Shown here: one piece after another, positions 19,397 to 30,607 of the stretch | How positions within the stretch are numbered: the stretch's first letter is position 1 | How the letters are laid out: the number at the start of each line of letters is the position of its first letter | Assembly: GCA_015680685.1 (NCBI GenBank) | Contig: MNCI01001957.1 | Coordinates: 3,809-38,534, forward strand | DNA length: 34,726 nt | Origin: Gnetum montanum | Taxonomy: Eukaryota > Streptophyta > Gnetopsida > Gnetales > Gnetaceae | Direction: 5' to 3' | The notes under the pieces: generated by a model | The model's database searches: none | Told to the model about the DNA's origin: nothing | The model's input: only the letters and a program-made list of their open reading frames with translations | Made by a program: the position numbers and the translations under genes

Positions 19397-20305
19397 TTTT
19401 AGGTATGAGAAGTAGAACAGAAGAGGAGAGAGAGAGGAAATTGTGTGATGTTCCCACTTGTCTTTTGGATTGAGTATAGGGTCTATTTTAGCAATTTTTG
19501 TGAGCTTTTGTTGAAGGGATAAGAGGCTAAACTTGTTGCTATTAGTGGCTAATTTTGAAGATTGTTGGGGCTAATTCTAGGGACTATCACTCTCTGATAT
19601 TCCTTGAGGCTTTTGGCTACATCTTAGGCTTATTGCTATGACTTGATTCTTGAAGTTGTTGGTTGGTAAACAATTTGACCTAATCCTTGAAGTTGTTGGT
19701 TGGACAATAATCCAAGCTTGAAGGGCATTCTTCTTCCTCAAATTGATTAGCCCAATCATAGAGGTATTTCCTCCAAACCATTTTTGCATTCTAACTATGG
19801 ATAGATGTTTATTATCTTGGGTTAGAGAAGTTGAGAATTATTTTATAAGGGCATGTAGGATTTCTTGTGAGTTGTGAGTCATACATAGGATCTTTCATGA
19901 GTCACGAATATGGTTTTTGACATACATGTATTGGGCTTATGAGTTAGCATTTTCTCTATGTTGTGCACTTAGTATCTCATGTTTTTATGATCATTATTAA
20001 TAAGATACAAGTATCTCCTAAACCCAACCATACCAATTAAAAGCATTCATATGTGACTTGATTATAATTTGCGGACTAGACTAGTGGAATTTCTAGATAG
20101 TTTAAACATGGATCATGGATCATTGTCTTTCAAATTATACTTTTGATGACCCTTAACTCATATGGTTAAGTGTAATTAAGGCATATGATTCATGTTTTGT
20201 GACCATAATTAAAATAATAAGATTTAATCTATTTAATTCAATAAATAAGAAAATAACACCTAAATTAGCTTAAAGGATGAATATTTGGTCCTAACTTGTC
20301 ATACA
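19397..20305. other. Unassigned sequence
   Basis: No gene recognised. The phrase CCTTGAAGTTGTTGGTTGG is nearly repeated at about 19646 and 19687. The stretch could include part of an LTR starting at 19391. Confidence 0.5.
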
Positions 20306-20540
20306 TATCTTAAACTCATGCTATTGTCACTAGGTTACCAAGTGTTCATTATTGGGTGTACCAAGTGATAACACTACTAAAATTATCAAACAATAACATG
20401 TTTTATGTTCTAAATTGATCATACTCATTATGCTATATTCTAATATACAAAGAAATACAAATTAAGAGAAAGTAAACATTAAGCTAACTATGTGGAAAAG
20501 AAATTACATTGAAAGTAATATATTTTAAGTCAAAGTGTAG
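20306..20540. repeat. 235-bp segment repeated inverted at 21306-21540
   Basis: This stretch reappears as a reverse complement at 21306-21540, with no mismatch seen on reading. The second copy is bounded by single Ns, so this copy is taken as the genuine one. Confidence 0.85.
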
Positions 20541-20647
20541 CAATGATAAAGTAATCTTGGTCTTTGTTGCCATGATGTAAAGCATTCAAGTCCAATGTGA
20601 AACACCAACAAATCTAGACTATGGCATTCTAGTTGCAAAATTTGGCT

Positions 20648-22560
20648 AAGTGTTGACACTATGCTCTCCCCTAGTTGAGAGTGTAGTCAGCCTCTCGTGG
20701 AGAGTGTAGTCAGCAGGAAGGCCAATTTTACAAATTTTTTCTAAGTGTTGACACTACGCTTTCCCCAGATGGGAGCATAGTAAGCCTCTTTTAGGAGCAT
20801 AGTTAGCCTCTTGTGGAGAGCGTAGTTAGTAGGAAGGCCAATTTTGCAAATTATTTGTAAGTGTTAACACTATGCTTGACCCTAGTTGAAAGCATAGTCA
20901 GCCTCTCGTAGAGAGCGTAGTTAACAGGAAGTAAGCTTTCACAAGTTTTGGCAAGTCTGAAGACTATGCTCATCTCCAATTGGAAGCGTAGTTAGCCTCC
21001 CATGGAGAGCATAGTCTGTAAAAATCTATTTTCTCATCGATTTTACCAACATTTAGACTACACTCTTCCCTAACCCAAAGCATAGTCAACCTTTCGTAGA
21101 GAGCGTAGTTAGCCAGAATAATCTCCAATAGCCTCCATAGCACAGCAACAACACTCAGCTTAACTCTAGGATGCAATTAACTCACCTTCGACAAGTGTAG
21201 TCGGCAAAATACTTCTTTTTTGTATTTCCTTTTACCCTAAAATTGTAACTACGCTCGATCCCATGTTAGACTGTGGAGAGCATAGTTCCACGAAGCCTAG
21301 TCTCNCTACACTTTGACTTAAAATATATTACTTTCAATGTAATTTCTTTTCCACATAGTTAGCTTAATGTTTACTTTCTCTTAATTTGTATTTCTTTGTA
21401 TATTAGAATATAGCATAATGAGTATGATCAATTTAGAACATAAAACATGTTATTGTTTGATAATTTTAGTAGTGTTATCACTTGGTACACCCAATAATGA
21501 ACACTTGGTAACCTAGTGACAATAGCATGAGTTTAAGATANTCAAAGGAATTTTGGCGAACTAAGAAGAGGCGAGGTTGTAGACCACCATAGATTCACAT
21601 AGCCCAATAGAACACTGTAGCCAATGGTACATTGTAGTGGCCAACCAGGTAGATGCAGACACCTTAGCAGAATGCCAATCTTTGTGGCTAGACACCTCAG
21701 ATATTGTGACTATGCTATCCACTGTGCCTGTTGTCGACTGTGTACCTTCTAATCCCTTTTGGTGTTAACTATGCTCAACCCTAGGTGGGGGTGGTGTTTT
21801 TCTTTACTCTCTCTCCCCTTTCATTTTTGCACTTAATTTGCATTTTTTGCTATTTTATCACATAGTCACATTGGAACTACGCTTGGGCAGTAGTTTTTAG
21901 GCATTGACACCACCAACTCCATCGAAACTCTTGACTACACTTGCCCCCTTGAGCACCTCTTAACTATACTCGACTTCACTAACACCATAAACATTGTGAA
22001 CACTATAAACATTGTTTGCACCCTTAGCAGCATTTCATATAAGCATTACGGCTAACTACATTGCATTCCTATTGCATCTAGTAAATCCCTGTTCGATTGG
22101 CTAGACCGTTCAAGGCACCTTGTCTCTGCCCCTAGCAGGCCCTTCCACAGATTTGGGGTTAGGCTATATGCCCATGGACCTTGGTGTTCCAGCCATTGAC
22201 ATTTTTGGTTACCATAGTTTTTGGCACTAGAGGGAGGGCTGGACCACTTTTTTGGACTTCGTTGTGGTTGTCTTGCATGCTCTCTACATCGCAATTGTCT
22301 ATCAACCTGTCAATGTAGATTGGTCCCTGTAGTTGGTCCCCCCTAGGACCCCACACAGTAACCCAAATCACACTTGTTTCCATTGTTGCTAAGTTCCTAT
22401 TCTCTTTAGTTGGAGCGTAGTTGTCTCCAGCGTAGTCCACTCTCTGGCATGGAGAGTGTAGTCAATGTAGTCTACTCTCTGGTGTGGAGAGCATAGTTAG
22501 TGTAGTCTACTCTCCATTGTAGAGAGCATAGTTAGTGGTGTTAGCTAAGATAGAGTTAGT
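20648..22560. repeat. Hairpin-repeat leader: ACTAYGCT / AGCRTAGT array
   Basis: Degenerate tandem units start near 20648, 20743, 20859, 20952 and 21050, with a period of about 95-115 bp. Each contains ACTAYGCT...CCCTAGTTG then GAGAGYGTAGTCAGCC and GAGAGCGTAGT, so each unit can fold back on itself. Further copies in both orientations are scattered from 21240 to 22560, including TAGTCYACTCTC/GAGAGCATAGT pairs at 22435-22535. The array ends just before the gag-like frame at 22630 and probably is the untranslated leader of that element. 21306-21540 does not belong here. Confidence 0.75.
21306..21540. other. Misplaced 235-bp contig, inverted copy of 20306-20540
   Basis: Bounded by Ns at 21305 and 21541 and the reverse complement of 20306-20540. 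Like the segment at 2144-2401, it is best explained as a redundant contig inserted by the scaffolder rather than a biological inverted repeat. Confidence 0.85.
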
Positions 22561-22629
22561 TTCAGCATAGTCCACTATGTTTGTAGCTAGTAACCCTTGT
22601 AATCCCTCCTTACAACCCAATTTGTGGCC

Positions 22630-25379
22630 ATGAATCTAGATCAACCTTCTATGTCAGTGTCAAACACACTTGACATCTTACCTATCTAACAAGAGACTAG
22701 GATTGATAGCCCTGCGAGCCTTGTGATGGCAGAACTAAGGCAATCCCTTAGGTTATGTGGTTAAGGCCCAGAATACTCTACGTTGACTAATGAGTAGTAC
22801 AACTTTATATGCATGAAGATTCAAGTAGGGTTATTTATAGATCGCCCTAACATGGAGGCAAAATGGAACTATGAGCTAATCCACCAAAACTGATGGGAGT
22901 ATATTCCTTCATCATTTAACATCATCTTGCTCACAGAGCCTGATCATTAGTTGTTAACACAACTCATTCGAGCAGTTGAGCATGATGTAGGAATAGATTA
23001 TGAGGAAGCTCTGTAGGAGAAAGAGGACAAGTTCAAATCTTGCTTCGAGCATGAGGGTCCCTTCCACATTGCCTTCCAACAAGTAATCCCTAGTTCGGCC
23101 CCTCCTCGGTTTAGTTCACCCATTCTCCTTGAGATGGTCATAGCACTGGTATCACCTTCCCACTCCATCAAGCCTAGGTTAATGCTTGTAGTAGCAATGC
23201 ATTAGATGTAATACATGAATTATTATGCAATGGCTCCCCTTAACTTACCCTTCACAACATTATCACAACCCATTCAGTCATCTCTGCTCATAGCAACCAT
23301 ATCAGCTTAACCATACACCCACACAGGGCCCATCCCTAAGTTCTAAACAACTCAGGCATCCCATGTTCTACTTGTTTCGTTGGTGCCTTCAATATTGGCC
23401 CAACCCACGTGTGCATTGCTTGTTCCAATCACCATGCCCATAGCACAACCAACACATCAAGTGCATCGCGTAGTTCTGCAACTAGCGACCAGCTCATGGA
23501 CCACATAGCCACACTAATAGCACATAGCACAACCAGCATAGTCGGCTGGAGTGTCTCAAAACTTGGATCGGGCATTCTAGATGGTCCAAAGCTCGATCGA
23601 AGAGGTGAAGCAACTGAAAGTCGCCTCCTCTGAAATTTTCAAAGTGGTGGACTGCTACCAAGACGATCTTATAATTCCTACGGTCCCACCTCTAACCCTT
23701 CTAGCTGGGGTCCCATTGCCTTAATTCACCAAATACAATGGTGAGGGAGACCCCAATGTGCATTTGGTCACATGTAGGTCCAAGTGCCTCGTGTTGCAAG
23801 CATGGTCGCATCCCATCATGCATACGTTCGCCATGTCACTAATTGGCAAAGCATTAAATTGGTACCATGCATTGTCCAAAGGCTCTATCTCCTCTTTGGA
23901 GGACCTCTTGAGCCAATTCGTAATGTGCTTCAAATACAATTTGAAGCCAAAGGCAACCTTAGATCAACTAATGCAAGTCAAGTAAGGCCACCTAGAGCCC
24001 ATGTAGAAATTCATTCAATGTTGGAGTGCCTCACTAAATGAAATACGAGAATTGATAGTAGAAGCACATCTCCTGGTCATTTTTAAGGGTGCAATTAATG
24101 ACTTTATAAAGTTGAAGTTGTACTACCTGGGCTTGCAATCCCTAAACCAAGCCTTCACTCAAACTAAAAGCATAGAGGACACGGTAGAAGCTAGCAAGGA
24201 CCCAGCTCATGTGGCCTACAAAAAAACTAGCATGCAAGGAGAGACAAGGATAAGGAAAAGTAGAATACAATGGTGGCAACTGTACCCAAGAAGGCCAAAG
24301 TAACCAATGGGGGGGTCGATGACTAGGCAGTCGAAAGTCCTAGCTAACAACAAAGCTACTAACTCTAGCACCAAGGTAACCAACAAACCTACATCCTCAG
24401 TGGCCACAATGCAAGTTGTTCAAAGGCCCAACTTTGAGCGCAAGGATTGCTCTAAGTATACCCTGTTGTTGCTTAAGCCTTTAGAGCTATTGGAACAACT
24501 ATTAACAGCTAGACGCATCCAATATAAACAAATGTGTGAGGATGCCTACAAAAAACATGATAGATACTACGAGTTGCTAAGAAACCCTGCCTAGGTAGCG
24601 CCAAACAAGCCCCTAATCCTAAGACATTTTAGGCTAGAACGATTCTATCATTACCACTAGTTGCTCAACCATAGCATGGATTTTTCCTTAGCTTTACAAG
24701 ATGACTTGCAAAGGATGATAGATAGAGGCGAGTTAGTGCTTGACACTATGAACCTAGTTAGGCCCCAGAACTAGTCCATGAGGGTATACAATGACCCTCT
24801 AAATGTAGATGATGCTAGCTATGTCATAAATGCTATCAGCATCGATGATGGTCTAGAATTGGTGCAACAACCATTCATGGTCTGGGTGCCCTCTGGTAGT
24901 GTAAGGATCCCCTTGATCCCCATGGGTTCGAGGCCTCCCTTCGTTGTCAGAGCACCACCTTGAGCATTCGCAATGCCCTTTGTGGTTAGGGTCCCATCGC
25001 ATGTTGCATTAGCTACAACTAATTAGCCACCCTTTGTTGCTAGAGCACCCCAACATGCCAACCCCTCATCCATCCCAAGCCTAGCAATAGCCAATGCATC
25101 AGTCCCTTCCCGTTCAAGGGCCAACGACCCCACTAGCAACATGGGTAGATCCCCTAGGTGGCAACATAGAAGACCCAATGAGCATCCTATACATAAGATG
25201 ATTAGGCAACATCAAGACCAAAGAGCACTGCGTTTATTAAAATTAGTTCCCATATTTGTGATCCCTATGGCCAAAAAAATTGAAGAGGCCATGACAAGCA
25301 AATCGCAAGGAAGCACTGAGGTCTCAAGCCAACCAAGCAAACAAAGCCTAAGTTGCCTCCATGAGAAATCTCTCTCTTA
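22630..25379 (+). pseudogene. Retrotransposon gag-like frame with 24 stop codons
   Basis: One reading frame from ATG at 22630 to about 25.3 kb encodes a Ty3/gypsy-type gag. The recognisable core is FTKYNGEGDPNVHLVT, SLIGKALNWYHALSKG and DLLSQFVMCFKYNLKP at 23725-23950. Further on, RFYHYH and DLQRMIDRGE (24635-24735) sit where a zinc-knuckle-like segment lies in related gags. The frame contains 24 in-frame stops (9 TAA, 13 TAG, 2 TGA, at 22687 through 25024), yet no frameshift is evident before about 25270. Nearly all stops are one C-to-T or G-to-A step from Gln, Arg or Trp codons. The product cannot be made, so this is a pseudogene. The leader repeats lie upstream and the protease-like part follows. 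Confidence 0.8.
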
Positions 25380-26348
25380 GGCCACATGGAAGAAGTCAAG
25401 GCCAATAAAAAAATGGTTGATGAAAAAGATTTTATGGATGCATTAGCCCAAGTCAAGCAAGCGCTCAAACAAAAAAAATATGACATTGAGCTTGTATGAC
25501 CTGATCATGACCTCCCCTACCCATCACAAAGCACTGGTGTAGATGTTGACCTCCATTCCTATTATGGAGGACATCCTTACATATGAGAACTCCATCCATG
25601 TAGTGATGTTGCCCCCATGTTGTAGGAATCGAGTTCCACATCCCTAGCATTTCGTGATGAAGCAAGTAAGGTCAATATCGAGAGGGGCAAGGTCATAATA
25701 GCTCTAATGTTTATTACCTTATGCATTGGGCAATTCAAGATTTATAGAGTTCACATCAATGACATAGCAACCATAAACGTAATACCATACATTGTTGTGG
25801 ACAAGATAGGGCTCACAGACCAAATCAAGCTAATGAAAACCATGTGTTTGAAATCCTTTAATGGATCATATGTCATTGTTAGGGGCACTGTAACTATAGC
25901 TTTTGTAGTAGGGGAGCAATTCCACACCACTACCAAATTCATTGTCATTGAAGAGATGTTGGGCTTCAACTTGATATTGGGCAAACCTTGGCTAGCCCAG
26001 TTACGAGCTATCTCCTCTTCAATTCATCAAGATATCCACCTCCCATACGAAGGTGGTGAAGTTATCATCCACGGTGATAATGCCATCTCTTTGGCTAGCA
26101 ACAACATATATATGGAGTAAGGGTTGAAGGTTGAGTTTCTTGATGATTCACCTACAGTAGATAATGAAATGCATGAGGTGAACCCACCTGAAAAAGTAGT
26201 AGAACCCAATGACCTCTTGAAGGATGCCCTTTGGGTAGAGTTACCCTTTGACATAGTAAGCAAAGGTCACGGGGAATACTGGGTAGTGCAATCTAAACCC
26301 TACATGCCTCCTAACTCACATTGGGTTAGGAAGCAACTGCACAACTAA
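25380..26348 (+). pseudogene. Retropepsin-like part of the gag-protease element
   Basis: It continues the element one frame over, with the shift somewhere in 25270-25375, near an A7 run. The first part (MEEVKANKKMVDEKDFMDAL) is charged. Stops lie at 25497, 25584 and 25623. An open stretch at 25707-26117 follows, carrying VIPYIVVDKIGL and FNLILGKPWL, the latter matching the conserved ILGxPWL after the flap in plant retropepsins. The catalytic DxG box appears as NDIATIN, so it is lost or highly diverged. TAA at 26118 is followed by more in-frame coding to 26348. No reverse transcriptase follows, so the element may be a gag-protease-only or deleted copy. Confidence 0.65.
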
Positions 26349-26350
26349 GG

Positions 26351-26645
26351 TATCCCCTTAGTCTAAAATGTGCTAGGTGCCTACTTGTAATTCACTTCCG
26401 TGTGCCCTATACCTTACTCTCTACTTAGGTTGCATTTGTGTTGCATTAAATTAGCATGGTATTATGTTATCTGCATTTAGCTTGATTGCTTAGATTATGC
26501 ATTTATTTGCTTAGTTTGCACATTCATTTGCTTTGTTTATACATTTTCTTTTTAGTTTACACTTCTGCAGTTATTACTTTAATGCATGAAAAACAAAAAA
26601 ATGTATAAAAATCATAAAAGCCAAAATTACAAAAAGAGAGATAGT
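26351..26645. other. AT-rich sequence between protease remnant and repeat array
   Basis: The frame of the protease remnant may run on a little (stops at 26346 and 26361-26393). After that the sequence is T-rich with GCATTTAGCTTG/GCATTTATTTGC-like repeats and no gene. Confidence 0.5.
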
Positions 26646-26649
26646 AATA

Positions 26650-27085
26650 TGTGGCCCGCTATGGCCTTAAACTGGCAATGTTGCAGCTTAAAATGACCTA
26701 AAACTATCACTTTTAATCCCCTCACAAAGGCTCAGAATGACTTTAAACTACCATTGTGGCCCACCATGGCCTTAAATTGGGTAACTCCACAGCTCGCTAT
26801 GGCCTTAAACTGGTAATGTTGTGGCCCAAAATAGCCTTAAACTATCACCCTTAAACTATGCTAGTGACCTAGAATGGCTTAAAATTATCACCTTAAACTA
26901 TACCTGTGGCCCGGAATGGCCTTAAACTACTACCTTGGCCCACTATGGCCAAAAACTAGCAACACATGGCACAAAATGGCAAAAACTAACATTGGCCCTC
27001 CCTCTATGGCCTTAAACTAGCATGGGGCCCATTGAGGCTTTAAATTGACAATAGACTCACTATGGCTTGCAATGGCCTAGACTTG
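26650..27085. repeat. Degenerate tandem array, CTATGGCCTTAAACT units
   Basis: At least nine copies of a phrase close to CTATGGCCTTAAACTRGCA occur at intervals of about 25-50 bases, often preceded by GTGGCCCA/GCCC. The array follows the gag-protease remnant and is unrelated to the hairpin repeats on its 5' side. Arrays near the 3' end are common in some large plant gypsy elements. Confidence 0.7.
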
Positions 27086-27090
27086 CATAC

Positions 27091-28536
27091 TCATAATAAA
27101 TCCAATAAAATCATCATATAGGGATAACAGTTTGCATATTACACTTAGCAAATAATCATCCATAGCAAATGTAATATGAATAGCAATACATAGCATGAAT
27201 AGCATCACATAGCAAAAATGTAAGAAAAAAACCTAGTGGGAGGTACATCTGGTCATGCGCAACTAGTAAGGCTAGGTGAGGGTGGAGGTTTTGCTTTCTC
27301 TACTGGGTCACTAGGGCTTGCAGCATTACTTGGTACCTACCACAATCATTAATAAATATGCACGATTAGTAAGCAAGCATGCATTACATGAGCTAACTCA
27401 AAACATAAAAAACTAACGTACCAGAAACTAACCTATGATGGTTCTTATTGGCGACCGTTTGGGACACGACCATCAACGAGTGTCCTCGAACAAGATTTAG
27501 GTGCTTGCTAGTCTCTGGCAACACCAAGGCCCAGATACCTCCAAATAGACTCAGTAGTTAATGTGAGTATGTGTGTGTGCTGTTGTGGTGTGCTATTGTA
27601 AAAAATGAAATGATTGGGTTATGTGTAAAACTATAAATAACTTATCTTAAAGAGATTCAACCAACTTTGCAAAGTACTGTGAGTTGTTGAGAGTTCCTAT
27701 TTTGTTCAATTGCCTAGTCTATGCGGTCCTTATAATACCTACTTGTAACAAATAAAGTTTTGCAAAAAAATTTGAGCACAACTCTACGAATCTACTTCTA
27801 ATTTTCCCTAGAGAAAGAGATAGTTCCACAAGAAAACTAGAAATAGAGCGAGATTCAATGGAAATAGAAAGAAGAGAAAAAGAAAGCAGATTTGTGTAAA
27901 GATCTCAAATGTTTAAACAAGGTAAAATGATACGAGTAAAAACTTCGCAATAAAGCTATCCCAAATTCAATAACTATGAATTGTTCAAACTTCCAAGGCT
28001 CAAATAAGCAATTTCTTCAAGACAATCCTACTATGCTACCCAAAAAATTGCTATGTAAACTATCATGTATGAGACTCTATTTTGGCTAGATAATGGATGT
28101 CAACAATTGTATTCAATAGAACCTTCAAAAGACTTGACAATTTATGATTGAAATACCACAGAGATTCACTTTAGAGATAAAAAGAAGCTATTTTGGTCCT
28201 ATCAAAATACCAAAGATTTTTTGAACCCTCTTGACTATTGAATCGTTCAACGGCTTGACTACATGTAGAGGCTCTCGTACAACAATCTCAATAGCGGTTC
28301 TCATACATTGCACAATAATAAAATTCACTACTAAAATGCTCTTAAGGCTTTCAAACACAAGCTCTTCTATGGCAAAATTTTAATAGAAATTTTCTATCAT
28401 GCAACAAGAACAATAAGAGCAATCTAAAAATCCCAAAATTACTTGCCAAGCATGATACTATCTAAACCACTAGCTAAAAAATTTAAACAAAATAAAAAAT
28501 AAACATAACTCACAGGACTATGAAAAAGAGGTTGAA
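27091..28536. other. No gene recognised
   Basis: AT-rich sequence with no frame of note, possibly the 3' LTR or flank of the gag-protease element. LTR ends could not be fixed because no matching second copy was seen in the window. Confidence 0.5.
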
Positions 28537-28760
28537 ATGTTATCTTTAAGAAGTCATCTTACAAGCAGTCTTTCACAATGTCTTCTTTTCCAATGCTCTT
28601 CCTCCTTTTCTGATAGAAACGAAAACGAAAAGTTTGTTTTGCTTCGTTTCTTCGCTTTGCTGCTTCGACCTGCAAACAAAAATTTCGTAGCCAACTCTGG
28701 GAGGCAAACGAGAATCCTGAGCTCGAGCTCGATCCTCTGCTAGCAACTCGCAAAAAAAAA

Positions 28761-29412
28761 ATGGCAAGGAAATGCAGACAGGGACAGAGCCACAAGACAA
28801 AGAAAATGGATGAAGAAGAAGATGAAGATGATGGTGATGATGATTACAGGAATGATGCTTTAGTGATGATGAAAATCTCACCATTTCCAGGCTCGTTTTG
28901 AACTCCAACATCGTGGAGGCACTCAACAGACGGGGCATCACTCACCTCTTTCCCATTCAAAAGGCGATTTTGGTGCCTGCTTTCAAAGGTCGTAATATAA
29001 TAGGACGTGCTAAACGGGAATAGGCAAAACATTAGCTTTCGAAATTTCCATCATACAACAAATTATGAAGGAGAACAAGCATGCTAGATCCTCTATACAA
29101 ATGAGATCCAGGAGGCTTCTGCAAGTGTTGGTTTTGGCACCCACACGTGAATTAGCAAAGCAGGTTGAGAAAGAGTTCAAAGAGTCAGCGCCTTCTTTAT
29201 CGACAATTTGCATATATGGTGGTGTTTCATATGCAACTCAGCAGAATGCATTGTCCAGAGGTATAGATGTTTTGGTGGGCACACCTGGAAGGATCATAGA
29301 TTTGGTTGAAAGAAAATGCTTGCTGCTCAGTGAAGTTCACTTTTTGATCTTGGATGAGGCTGATTCAAATGTAGATTATATTACCAGTATCTCTACTTTT
29401 GCTATTCCATGA
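28761..29412 (+). pseudogene. DEAD-box RNA helicase fragment, frameshifted and truncated
   Basis: Three consecutive frames give the N-terminal helicase lobe of a plant organellar/nucleolar DEAD-box helicase (RH3/RH9/RH53-like). An ATG at 28761 opens a basic then acidic stretch. From 28859 a second frame gives the Q-motif region ([16 protein letters not shown]) up to GRNIIGRAK. At 29014 one base is missing in the Walker A GxGKT, and the third frame gives [31 protein letters not shown] and LILDEADS. After DEAD the similarity ends and a stop follows at 29410. No intron interrupts the region, so a retrocopy is possible. However, the 5' sequence looks like a transcribed leader and a broken genomic exon is an alternative. 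Confidence 0.8.
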
Positions 29413-29640
29413 AATGGCCCAAATGTACCAACATTTCTGCCCCCTTTAAAAGGCTTAAAGAAATTTATGCAAGCCCCATTTTAAAACTGAACTGTACTTG
29501 AAGCTTTTATTGAATTTTTACAGTGAAAAGATAAATCTTTTTTGAGGAAAATTCCCATCAAACATAAGGTTTGGTGGTATAAAAACCTCATTCCTAAAAA
29601 AAACAACAAACTATACATTATCGAGTCCTTTATTCATGAA
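29413..29640. other. Short spacer, nothing recognised
   Basis: A spacer between the helicase fragment and the unrecognised - strand frame. Helicase similarity does not resume here. Confidence 0.5.
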
Positions 29641-30186
29641 CTATTTTTGAGATGGGAAGAGAATGGTGAGGGTTACTTTGGTAGGAATCCTCATATCTCG
29701 AACCTTCTCATAAGCAATCTCTAAAGTGATGAAGGCTGTTCTGTTATTTTCTGGCTTGCTGAAGTTTTCAATTTGATCTTCTTGAGCTTTTTCTTCAGCA
29801 ATCCTCTCATCTTCTTTCTCAGATGAATTCTTATTTTCTTCCCTTTTGGGTCCTTCTTCTTCTTCTTGGGATACAAAGGCTTCTTCCCATGAATCTTCAT
29901 TGATTGTGTGTTCTTCTTTCGTTTCCTCTTCTTGGGTGCAATTTTGATATTGTCCCCAAATATTTGATTCTATTTCTAATCCTTTTGTAAGGAATGAGAA
30001 TTCATCAGCTAACCAAGCCATGAAATGACATTCTTTAGGTGCTCTACATGCTCTAGCTTTCGAGTAAGCCTTTAACACATGTTCTGGGCAACATCCCATC
30101 ACATAAGGAATGAAAGGTTTCCTCATTGTTCTCCCAAAATCCATCTTCTCTTTCAGATTAGCTCTTTTCTCACTTCCTCTACTCAA
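29641..30186 (-). CDS. Unrecognised 181-residue acidic protein frame
   Basis: An uninterrupted frame with ATG at 30186. The first 70 residues are mixed basic/aromatic with several Cys (CCPEHV, RACRAPKECHF), then WLADEFSFLTKGLE. The middle and C-terminal part is Glu/Lys-rich (EEEEGP, EEKAQEDQ) and probably disordered. No family is recognised. It lies on the same strand as, and about 420 bases beyond, the integrase end of the gypsy remnant. It may be an extra 3' ORF of that element, a gag N-terminus of another element, or a chance frame. Its length in AT-rich DNA is modest evidence of coding. Confidence 0.4.
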   Translation of the reverse strand: MSRGSEKRANLKEKMDFGRTMRKPFIPYVMGCCPEHVLKAYSKARACRAPKECHFMAWLADEFSFLTKGLEIESNIWGQYQNCTQEEETKEEHTINEDSWEEAFVSQEEEEGPKREENKNSSEKEDERIAEEKAQEDQIENFSKPENNRTAFITLEIAYEKVRDMRIPTKVTLTILFPSQK

Positions 30187-30606
30187 CTTAAATTGGAAAA
30201 TGAGGAAATCCTAGGCAACCCAATCCTCTTCTTATAGTAGCTAGAAATTTAAAATTCCCTCCAAGAGTCTTCAATCAATTTTTCCTCTTTTTGCACATTC
30301 TAAACACTTGTCAAAATCTTCACTAAGTGGTTGATGAGTCACCTCTTCCACTTGTCACACTTGTAGGCTTCCACTTGTCTCACTTGTAGGAATTAAATTA
30401 TTAAACTATTTTCTAATTTAAATAAATTTATCATAAATATATTTATTATTATAATATACTGTCTACTTATTTAACTATATACCAATAGCATAATTAAACA
30501 TAATAATTAATACTATACTCCTAGTAATATTATATCTAATAATATATACATATGTTACTTTTGTGTAAGGATATCTTCAAGCTGTATGCAATTATCCAAA
30601 ATAATG
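30187..30606. other. AT-rich stretch, possibly LTR or 3' end of the gypsy element
   Basis: It contains a direct repeat of CCACTTGTC(A/T)CACTTGTAGG (about 30350 and 30371) and long A/T runs. No gene is visible. The LTR boundary of the neighbouring gypsy element could lie here, but a partner copy is not in the window. Confidence 0.4.
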
Positions 30607-30607
30607 N

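Noticed and set aside
20648-21110. CRISPR-like array
   Set aside because: Repeats are degenerate, of variable spacing and internally palindromic, in a plant nuclear context; no cas-like gene is present.
25265-25375. Programmed gag-protease frameshift at the A7 run
   Set aside because: The frame is already full of stops and no clear slippery site plus structure is visible; an ordinary indel is as likely.
22630-25379. Reassigned genetic code with TAA/TAG read as Gln
   Set aside because: The receptor kinase in the same window uses TAA as its stop, TGA also occurs in the gag frame, and mutation of Gln codons explains the pattern more simply.
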